Positions 56,131 through 64,000 of a stretch of 64,000 bases of DNA are shown here, in pieces (position 1 is the first letter of the stretch; every line of letters begins with the position of its first letter). The stretch spans positions 197,060,174-197,124,173 of the forward strand of contig CAXKWD010000003.1 of NCBI GenBank assembly GCA_964059195.1. The letters run 5' to 3'. A model generated the notes under the pieces. That model was not told the DNA's origin, searched no databases, and saw only the letters and a program-made list of their open reading frames with translations. This stretch comes from Ectobius pallidus (lineage: Eukaryota > Arthropoda > Insecta > Blattodea > Ectobiidae). Made by a program: the position numbers and the translations under genes.

Positions 56131-56339
56131 TTAGTATATCCGGTGAAGAGTACAGGTCATGAAGCTCGTCGTTACGAAATTTTCTCCAGTCTCCGATGTC
56201 ATCTCCCTTAAATCAGAATATTTTCCTAAGCAACTTGTTTTCGAATACTGTCAGCTTATGTTCTTCCCAAAGAGTAAGGGACCATGATTCACATCCATAT
56301 GGTTTGGTAAGGTTCATCTTTATTTTTATATACATATTA

Positions 56340-57213
56340 ATGGGGGACATACAGCTTTAAATACAGCTTTAAATACTAATCAAACATCTACCGGTAGTAC
56401 TTTCTTAGTTCAGTAGTTACATTAGATGTTCAAAATGTTGGCCGTTGGCGGCCAGACACATTACTGAATGATGAGCGGTCGCCGCAGCTACGTCGGTTAA
56501 TGTTTCAATGGAGATCGCAGCCCATGCCGCTGTAATCTCCTGGCGAAGTTCCTCCAACGTGCGTGGCTTACGTCGATAGACTGGATCTTTCACGGTTCCC
56601 TACAAGTAAAAGTCCAGGGGTTAATTCTGGCGACCGTGGAGGGAACTCAATGGGCACTCTTCGTCCAATCAGGATCGTCATCATTATCACATGCAGTAAT
56701 CGTGGAATGTAAGGTTTCCACTTAGCACCTTTCAGAATTCGTCGTACACTTGTACTGCTAATCCCCACTTCACGCGCACATTGCGTAGCAGACTTTTGTG
56801 GAGAAGTAACAAACTTTTCCAACGCGAGATCCGACGAAGCAGGACTTGTAGCTGTACGCGGTCTTCCTGATCTTCCTTTCTGAATATCACAAATCGTTCC
56901 ATGTGCCTCAAACTTGCCAATAATGCGTTTAATTGTTAGGCGGGTTGGGGGTTCTGTTTCAAACTCCCGCCTCCACTGACGCTGCACTTCAATGGCATTA
57001 TCAAACCTGATAAACCACTTCAGAATGAATTTTTGCTGCTCGAACGTTAAGCGTTCTCCAGCCATTTTGTTTTGTCACTATCGTGTTGAAAGTAACGACA
57101 TGTGTTGAGCGTAAGACCATACTACAACGTAGTGGTAATATACTGGTAACATCCCGATACAATACCCCGATACAGTCTGACAAAGAGTGTATACATTTTT
57201 CTGGCGGACTCTG
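56340..57213 (-). mobile_element. mariner-type element (DD41D-like), internally deleted
   Basis: The right end, read on the minus strand, is CAGAGTCCGCCAGAAAAATG after TA (57214-57215), clearly related to the ends at 50907 and 52400. The left end is not recognisable and may be truncated. It abuts a palindromic MITE on the right. Confidence 0.7.
56420..57065 (-). pseudogene. mariner-type transposase with catalytic-core deletion
   Basis: The ATG at 57065 starts MAGERLTFEQQKFILKWF. Two helix-turn-helix regions follow (TIKRIIGKFEAHGTICD, then a GRPRT hook and QCAREVGISSTSVRRILK). After KWKPYIPRLLHV the frame jumps directly to IGRRVPIEFPPRSPELTP: about 130 residues with the first two catalytic Asp are deleted. 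A frameshift follows, and the other frame reads LDFYL, a stop, then GTVKDPVYRRKPRTLEELRQ and ends NGQHFEHLM. The third catalytic Asp survives. The N-terminal half shows what the copy at 50945 lost. Confidence 0.82.
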
Positions 57214-57215
57214 TA

Positions 57216-57735
57216 TTTTCAAAATCGATGAAACTGTTACAGTTCTGGGTTATTATTGTTACAAAATGACTGCCAGTTTTCATGTACTAAAATGCCGTCT
57301 CCGTGATAATTTCTGCAAATGGCAGTATCTTGAAAATAAATTTTTAAAATTTTCTATTTCATTAAAAAAAATATATATATATAGCCTATTAAAAATACAG
57401 TATTAACGATAAATGAATGATAGTGAATAATGTGATATTAACAAATACACAGAATAATAATCACTCAGTAAAAATTATATTTGTGGAAATTAACAAGGAA
57501 ACGGCATTTTAGTGCATGAAACATTTCTGCCATTTTGAAACGATAACTACCCGTAAGTGTAACAATTTATTAATTTTGAAAATTCTAGACCTATGCAATT
57601 GTAGGAGTAGTCAATGAAGGGTATGTCAGACTGAAAGATTGTAGAGTAATTCATGACAGGAAAAAAAATATGAATTTCACCTAATTCTCACCTTTGAATT
57701 TCACCGCAGCTGTATGTCCCTCCGTAAATGCATTT
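57216..57735. mobile_element. Palindromic TTAA-type MITE (copy B), left end lost
   Basis: Shares AAATGCCGTCTCCGTGATAA and, on the other arm, GGAAACGGCATTTTAGTGCA with copy A (23641-24341), and ends AGCTGTATGTCCCTCCGTAA. The left arm starts directly at the mariner boundary, so the outer left part was lost or displaced by that insertion. Confidence 0.75.
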
Positions 57736-57949
57736 TCAATAGAATAAATACAGCGCACGGGCCTATATAACTGTTTACAATGCACAAGATAAAGAAAGAG
57801 GAATTTAACACTAATTATGCAATACAAAATAATACATTACGGTATAATAATGCTATACAAAAGTGAAGAGGAAAAAGAAAGGAAAGTATAAAAAACTGTA
57901 ATAATAGAATAGAAATAACGACAGTGCAATATAATATAGACTAATACAA

Positions 57950-58690
57950 AAAAATACATTTTTCCCTTCCATCAGAGAAAGGCTCAGGCTAAAATTACCA
58001 ATAACACCTAGTTTTACAGCATTGGTTACAGGACATGGCAAAACAAAATCTTACCTATATAGATTCAAAATAGCAGATGATCCTACATGCTCTTGCAACA
58101 CAGGACAACAAACTGTGCATCATTTAATATATGAATGTCCAGAAGTTCAACAACAGAGAAACCAACTAATAGAAGAAATAAGGAAGAATGGTAACAACTG
58201 GCCAGTCACCATGAATCAGCTAGTATCCAGACATCTAAGAGCATTTCATACTTTCTGTAATTCATTGGGGCTGTGATAGGGGTATGTCCAGAGATAATTA
58301 ACACATGAAGAAGAGCAGTATATAAGGAAAATGTAAATAAGACTTTCTGTAGGGATTTGATATTATTCTATGAAATTTTATTTTAATTTATCCTAAGTAC
58401 CTTTTAAATTATTAACTGACAGAATGCGAAAGTAAACATTTAGATTGGCATGTACACATCTAACATGGACAAGAACAAGAACAGGAGCAGCATTTAAGGA
58501 AAATGTAAATAAGACTTTCTTTAGGGATTTATTATTATTCTATGTAATTTTACTTGAATTTAATCTAAGTATCTTTGTTTTAAACAATGTATATATTATC
58601 ATTATTCAACTTGAAATTATGGCATGTAATGCATGTAATATTACTCCGTAATGGGGCATGCTGTAATAATAAATTACTACAACAACAAAA
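57950..58690 (+). pseudogene. R1/Jockey-like LINE 3' end with CCHC motif
   Basis: The frame reads SIRERLRLKLPITPSFTALV, TGHGKTKSYLYRFKIADDPT, CSCNTGQQTVHHLIYECP and ends NSLGL. The C-x-C-x7-H-x4-C zinc motif after TGHG...YLxRF is the standard C-terminus of R1- and Jockey-group proteins. It is 5' truncated before this region. The 3' UTR contains an imperfect direct duplication (AATGTAAATAAGACTTTCT at 58329 and 58501) and ends in an ACAACAACAAAA tail. Confidence 0.85.
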
Positions 58691-58691
58691 A

Positions 58692-59288
58692 AATGCTAGA
58701 ATTACTTCCCCTGCCCCTCTGTCCGTTGTCTACCCAGAGCTGTCGGACTTCAGACACGAATTTCCCCACGGCATAGAATGTAAAGCAGCGGTATAACATA
58801 GCGTGGAAGTTTTCTAATAAGTTCTCAATCTGCACGATGAGAATATTCACCTGGGATATGTAATAAAATTATTGAATTTATTTTGTATTCATATACTGAC
58901 ATACTTACATAGCCATAACTTTGTCCTAACTTATAATAACGTATACATTATACAGAGTATTAATGAATAAATCCGAAATAATTCACATGTATATAGAGGG
59001 GACATAGACAAGAAACTTTTATTAGGACAATTTTGCTCTATGACGTAAAATGTGTATGCTACAGAGCATTAAAGCCATTACAATTTGGTGCTCATAAGTC
59101 ATTGATTAAGCGAAATAGGGTTGAACGTTTCCTTAAATTGACTTCACGCCTTCTTAGCTATCGATAAAAACCCGATTCTTAATCATTCATCAACAGCTAT
59201 ATCATAATTTAGAGATTTCATAATATGCAAAATTTACAGATTATCACATGACTGGCCGCCACTGTATTAGTTGTTTTATTCATAACTC
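58692..59288. other. Unassigned interval
   Basis: Nothing recognised. Confidence 0.4.
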
Positions 59289-59291
59289 CAG

Positions 59292-59435
59292 TGTTAAGAA
59301 CAAAGTTCCTTTGTTTTGCATTTTTCCAAATATTAGAAGTCAGTGGCGGTCGGGAGATTCATGCTTTAACGGGAAAAATTGAATCCACAGGGCAAAAATC
59401 TCCTAATAAATTTGCTTGTTTATGCTCCCTCTATA
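59292..59435 (+). repeat. Dispersed repeat D, copy 2
   Basis: Matches 41575-41705 (AAGTTCCTTTGTTTTGC, ATATTAGAAGTCAGTGGCGG, CAAAAATCTCCTAATAAA). Confidence 0.62.
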
Positions 59436-59439
59436 CACA

Positions 59440-59798
59440 GTGTGCCCCTCTCTTTATTACCTGGAATAATCACCACAACGACAAAGCATCTTCAACTCTG
59501 CTAATCTGAGCCTTTCTCCAGAGGAACTGAAAGGTGACTATAAGGGAGACCAGGAAGAGAGGTACATATTTAACGAAGTCATAGAAACAAGTTTCAATGC
59601 ACTTCGAATAAGATATGTTTTCTAATAAATCAGAAAACATAAAATGGAAGCAAAAGATTTATTTTACAAAGTTAATTAGGCAGAAGGTCAATATAATGTA
59701 CAGTTTTATGACATAAATTTATTTTATTATATAATAAAATAATATATTTTATTTAAGTTTACATTAAAGTTCATATGATTTCTTATTAGCTGATAAGT
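59440..59798. other. Unassigned interval
   Basis: A+T-rich; nothing recognised. Confidence 0.4.
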
Positions 59799-59799
59799 A

Positions 59800-60261
59800 G
59801 GGGGGGATTTCTATCACATGTCATATTTTTCCCCTTTGCATTAATTCAGGTTTCCGACTAATTTAAACCCGATTCCAAGCATCCTGGTGAAAATGGAACG
59901 GCTTTTATTGTGCATATAGCTGCATATTTAGGACATTTTCAACTATTGTAGCATATTTAGTACAAATATGCATATTTATGTCATATTTGTTGCATATTTG
60001 TGTGCCTAATAAAAAAAAATTAAGTTTCATATCATATTTTGTAAATTTTGCATTATAATGATACTTTTTGAGAATTTACAGATATTTTAAATAATTGACA
60101 TTACATTTTAATAAAATGTATTGTAATGAAACTTAAAAAATATATACACAATGTGTAAGTGGTAAAGTCATATTTTAAATTTTATTGGTCATATTTTAAT
60201 GCTTTTTAGGTCATAAATGCATGCATATATCCTATTTTTTAGGTCATAGAAATCCGCCCCC
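59800..60261. mobile_element. A+T-rich MITE with G-rich tips
   Basis: The ends GGGGGGGATTTCTATCAC and, inverted, GGGGGCGGATTTCTATGAC. The interior is rich in GCATATTTA and GTCATATTT words in both orientations, likely iterated binding sites. No target duplication could be read. Confidence 0.68.
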
Positions 60262-60263
60262 TT

Positions 60264-61315
60264 TTAAGAATAAAATCAGGTAAACTGATGTAACAAAGTG
60301 CCAGTATGTTTTTGTTTAAACAGTTATGACTGCAATTATGATATGCAGAATATGTTTTTTTTTTAAATTGATTTCCAAGTTAAGCTCCAGATTTATTCAT
60401 TAAGCAGGGCTTACGGAAGAACAAAGGTCTAGTTTTTTTTTAATGAGATTAAAATCTTCCAGCATCACCTGAACTGTACAGATATGTGATATCATGACAA
60501 TCGCACACTCACATAAAAATGTCAAAAAAAATTCAAATTGGCCGGTTTCGGGTTTTGAACCATGGACTCCAGAATGTGAGGCCAAAGCGTTACCATCTCG
60601 GCCACCGGGGTCATTTTAACGGTCTAGTTGGATAAGCGCTTGTAAATCGATAGTGTTTTTTGTCATAGCTACCTGTATTTTAATTTCCAAGGCCTTATAA
60701 GATAACAGTAAAACAATAGGCAGTGTTGTCAAGATAATAGATTTTCATTTTTTTTTATAAATTCTTTCGAATACGTATATTACCATAAAATAGGCACTAA
60801 ATTGAGCATTACTCCGAAACAGGTCAACCGATTTTATCTATTATAAATAGACGTCTTCCCATGGACATTATAAATGCGTATACGAAGTTTCATAAAAATA
60901 CGATAAAGCGTATTTGAGTTATTGCGCCTTTAAAGTAGACATTAAATTGGGGTTTACTCCGGTACCGGTCAACAGATTAGGTTCAAATTCAATAGGGCAC
61001 TTCTCATGAACGTCATAAATGAGTATACCAAGTTTCATGGAAATCCGATACAGCGTATTTGAGTTATGGCGCCTTTCTATTAAAATAGGCACTAAATTGG
61101 GCATTACACCGGTACCGGTGTACCGATTTGGTTCAATATCAATAGGGTTCTTCCCATGGACATTATAAACGTGTATACCAAGTTTCATTAAAATTCGACA
61201 AAGCGTATTTGAGTTATCGCGCGTACAGACACACGGACGGACGGACGGACAGACAGACGGACAGACATTTTTTGTCCCCACACACAATCTCATAAAGTAC
61301 CATACTGGCACTTAA
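60264..61315 (-). repeat. Z repeat family, copy 4, with nested SINE
   Basis: Same layout and orientation as copy 1: head TCAGGTAAACTGATGTAAC, CATTAAGCAGGGCTTACGG, three units of about 140-153 bp (AGTTTCAT anchors at 60889, 61029 and 61182), a GGACGGACGGACAGACAG tract and CCATACTGGCACTTAATA. The SINE at 60435-60620 is inserted in the head. The minus-strand frame 60919-61311 contains repeated NSNTLYRISMKLGI-like text only because the units are repeated. Confidence 0.77.
60435..60620 (-). mobile_element. Short tRNA-derived SINE, intact, family S4
   Basis: Read on the minus strand it starts with a tRNA-like head: CCGGTGGCCGAGATGG as the A box and CATGGTTCAAAACCC as the B box. It ends in an A run. 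GGTCTAGTT is duplicated at 60426-60434 and 60621-60629. Length is about 186 bp. Confidence 0.85.
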
Positions 61316-61319
61316 TAAA

Positions 61320-61795
61320 AAAATTACAATCAAGATGAGACAATAATAATTTTGAATAATTATTCTTTTAAAGATAAATTGATTTTCATCATCAATAGGC
61401 AGATATTACATGTCAGAAGATAAATGATTTAGAGACATTATAAGAAGAAATATGTTACTTTTGATACGGAGCCTGTTCTTACCCGGAACGCCTAAGGACA
61501 GCTTCTCCATCCACGGAATCTTGGTTGAAAAAGGCTCACTCAGGATCGTATAAAGGACATTATCTACTCGTGTGAGAAATAAGAAAATACACTTCACTGC
61601 ACAAGAAAGGCGGTAATTTACACCAAGGATAGCTGAAGGCTTAAAGACAAGATCCCGAATAATATTTAATTATACTCGGATAAAACACTGACTTTATCAC
61701 AAATATAGAAAAGATCCACCACCAAAACTATCTATCCTCTTTAAATATCACCCGGTCGACATAATTCATGCTTGTTACAATTCATAATTAAATGA
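61320..61795. other. Unassigned interval
   Basis: Nothing recognised. Confidence 0.4.
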
Positions 61796-61804
61796 AATGA
61801 TAAC

Positions 61805-62778
61805 TAGGGACCGGATTCTTAAGTTTTTACCTATTTTTTCCTTACTTCCAAAACAAAAAGCGCTTATACACTTTTTCGAATCACGTCCATAGGATTCACC
61901 CACGTTAATTCTGTGGCACCTAAAAATACCTAAATGGGGTATAAAAACCTAAATATACCTAAACGGAATATAAAACCTAAAATATCTCATTTAGGCTACT
62001 TTTTTGCATTTTTTGTTTGTCAGTTGAGAAATCTATATTTTGCGGAGAGACAATAATTTTTGTCGGGTTGAAATTAATACCACCAGCGTTTCGTTCAACC
62101 CATTGTCGTCTAATATGGAATACCGTCGTATTCCTTTTAAAATATTCGTACGAACAGCCATTGTTGCCGTGTATGAACAATGATATAGATTTCTGTGTTT
62201 TAAAGCGCTTGTGAGGGTTGTCATACGTGTACGACTATAGTCGTACACACACGACTATTTCATAGATTTGTACGACGTGCGACGTAACCAAGAGTCGCAC
62301 GCCTATTTGTACTACTGTTTTTATCATAGCGTTTTATATTTTTTAATCAATCTACTGACGAATTTTAAATTTTGATATACATCCAGCTCTTTGTTTTTTC
62401 ATGGTTTTTTATAAGCATGTTGCTAGCAATAAGACTGTGGCAACTACTGTTTATTTAATTTTGTTGTATTTTATCAAATTTAGCATATTGGGAGACAATG
62501 AAACACGCCCAATCATTTACAAATAAGATGAAGGAAATGTGAGGCAATCTTCAATTGTATAATATTGTCCTAAAGCAAGTTTACACAAATTTAAGTCAAT
62601 TCTGTTAAGTTAAACTTTACAAGTATTATGTATTGAATCCTATGTAGCACATTCAAAATTCATTAAACCAATTATTCTACCCGAAAAAGATATTTTTGAC
62701 AAAAAACCTAAAAAAAACTATTTCACCTAATGGAAAACCTAAAACAGTGTTTTTAAAAACCTAAAAATCCGGTCCCTA
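61805..62778. mobile_element. hAT element, non-autonomous, 974 bp
   Basis: The ends TAGGGACCGGATT, inverted, lie between ATGATAAC duplicates (61797-61804 and 62779-62786). Subterminal CCTAAAAATACCTAAA-like repeats occur at both ends. An interior 22-bp perfect palindrome lies around GTCGTACAC near 62228-62249. No transposase segment recognised. Confidence 0.88.
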
Positions 62779-62789
62779 ATGATAACAAC

Positions 62790-63795
62790 ACAAATCGCGA
62801 ATACACATATCACTAGACATGCTACCGGTACATACCTTGTAGTGAAGACGAAAATTATCCATCCTCGGATCTGAATATGAAGAACACACGGTTCATGTCC
62901 AATGCACGAATAAGAGTGAGAGCGAGTCACCATATTTCTCTCGTTTTTATAGTTGAATCTCCTTTGTTACGTATTCTGACTGTTACGCAACACAGTATGA
63001 TTGCAAGCTAGAATTCCAAGGTCTACATAGGCCTCTGACGCAATAAGCCTATATGACGTAACAGAGCTGGACAACAATTTGTAAGTTCACGGCTGTACAA
63101 GATTTACTCCATATATTATAACAGGGGTGAACAATATCTTCTCCATAAAAATTCATTCATCAAATTTAATATTAATAAAATCCCGTGTGCCAATTGTGAT
63201 CCAAAACATTAGAAAAATAAAATATTGCTGCAACAGGTAAAATATTTCGGTGTTATTCAATAACACCCTGTAGGTTACAGATTATAATCAGCTTTTACCA
63301 GCAGCGTCAGGGTATGGCTTGTCTATGTGGGCAGAAAGTTAGGGGAAACAGTAAGCGGGAAGAGGTACACATATCCAATACTACCTATATGTCCCTCATT
63401 CCGCGAACAAGCCAGCTCGTAAAGTGACGTCACTGAGCATTCTGTTTGAGAACTTTATTGTAAAACATAGTTATACTCTTTATAAGCCTTTAGTATGATG
63501 TATTTCTTACCCTCCTTGTAAATATACTTTAATATCTACTCTTGCAGCACAATAGGTCACGACCAAGGGTCAATTACTTGGTCAAAACTATGGTTTGGAA
63601 TTGTATAACACGATTATTGCTGAGGACCCCGAATATATAAATTAGAATCTACTCTTATACAATTCAACGGCCCTAAATAGCGTGCTTGCTCGCTCGCCCG
63701 CTTCGTGAGACATCGGGTATGCTCGGCGATGTTCGTCTCTCACAGTGTAAACTTTCATGACGACTATAAATTTAGGAAAACCGTTTCTTTATTAT
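62790..63795. other. Unassigned interval
   Basis: No gene or paired terminal repeat recognised. Confidence 0.42.
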
Positions 63796-63796
63796 A

Positions 63797-64000
63797 TACT
63801 AGCATGTGCCCGCGGCTTCGCCCGCGATAATTATTTCAAAAATTAAAAATTAAGAGCATAATAGTTAAATCATTATATATATATTAACACCTAAATCACG
63901 TGGACTACATACCACGATTAGATAGCGTCGCCTGGTAAAAGCGACCTCAGATTCGAGTTGCTTGGCCCAGAAAACCCTTGTATAGTTTCGTTCAAATCAA
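63797..64000 (+). repeat. CCCGCG-start dispersed element, copy 3 (cut by window end)
   Basis: Starts ACTAGCATGTGCCCGCGGC, TTCGCCCGCG and shares CGACCTCAGATT and TTCGTTCAAATCA with copy 2. Confidence 0.7.

Larger units (their letters stand above)
54840..56335 (-). pseudogene. RTE-like LINE 3' fragment, copy C, split by two MITEs
   Basis: The pieces 54840-55063, 55934-55946 and 56131-56335 align in order with copy A: tail ACTCAGTGGCAATT, then CTTTGTGATTTA, then AATGACCCTTA, then GTATATCCGG and GAGTACAGGTCATGAAG. The two insertions are the MITEs at 55064-55933 and 55947-56130. Coding sequence is decayed. Confidence 0.82.

Noticed and set aside
60919..61311. 130-codon frame with repeated peptide units as a secreted repeat protein
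   Set aside because: The repetition follows the nucleotide tandem units of the Z family; other copies carry stops and frameshifts in the same units.

Overview
This window is eukaryotic, A+T-rich and transposon-dense, and most likely comes from a hemimetabolous insect. That rests on the mixture of repeats (R1-like, RTE-like and CR1/Jockey-type LINEs, a Penelope-like element, tRNA-derived SINEs, Tc1/mariner, hAT, piggyBac and TTA/TTAA-target DNA elements), on an insect-style peptide GPCR, and on the very frequent word AGGCCTA. A cockroach-like genome is my best guess, but that is inference. No operons, bacterial signals or CRISPR arrays are present.

Only two pieces of host coding sequence can be supported. 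One is an essentially intact, single-coding-exon, plus-strand class A peptide GPCR (17034-19178) with a signal peptide and an unusually long extracellular domain; a splice acceptor just upstream of its ATG implies a 5' UTR intron. The other is a lone 139-bp exon (52805-52943, plus strand) that reads like the juxtamembrane region of a receptor-type guanylate cyclase. If the second call is right, much of the right half of the window is intron of that gene.

The rest is a stratigraphy of mobile elements. Left third (0-16.8 kb): a foldback TA-target MITE, a Penelope C-terminus (GIY-YIG) with an inverted repeat and a promoter/mini-intron, a 146-bp tandem satellite, a nearly full-length LINE on the minus strand split by a 2.76-kb Academ-like element with XPG/FEN-like and Cys-cluster coding remnants, a long palindrome, another LINE 3' end, and a pogo-type deletion derivative. 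Middle (20-45 kb): piggyBac-like, hAT, TTAA-target and palindromic MITEs; a 2.8-kb element with an 8-bp target duplication carrying a two-exon THAP gene broken by a second hAT MITE; several SINE families; a dispersed tandem-unit family (called Z here) with nested insertions, one of them a solo LTR; and a 1.45-kb TTAA-target element encoding a THAP protein and a P2X7-C-terminal-domain-like protein in opposite directions. Right third (47-64 kb): tandem tRNA-derived units, two mariner-type elements with apparent DD41D spacing, three copies of an RTE-like LINE 3' end (one hit by two TTA-target MITEs 10 bp apart), an R1-like LINE 3' end, another Z copy with a nested SINE, and a hAT element.

Because target-site duplications can be read directly for many insertions, boundaries and relative ages are often firm even where the family name is not. 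Stretches in which I recognise nothing are listed as such.
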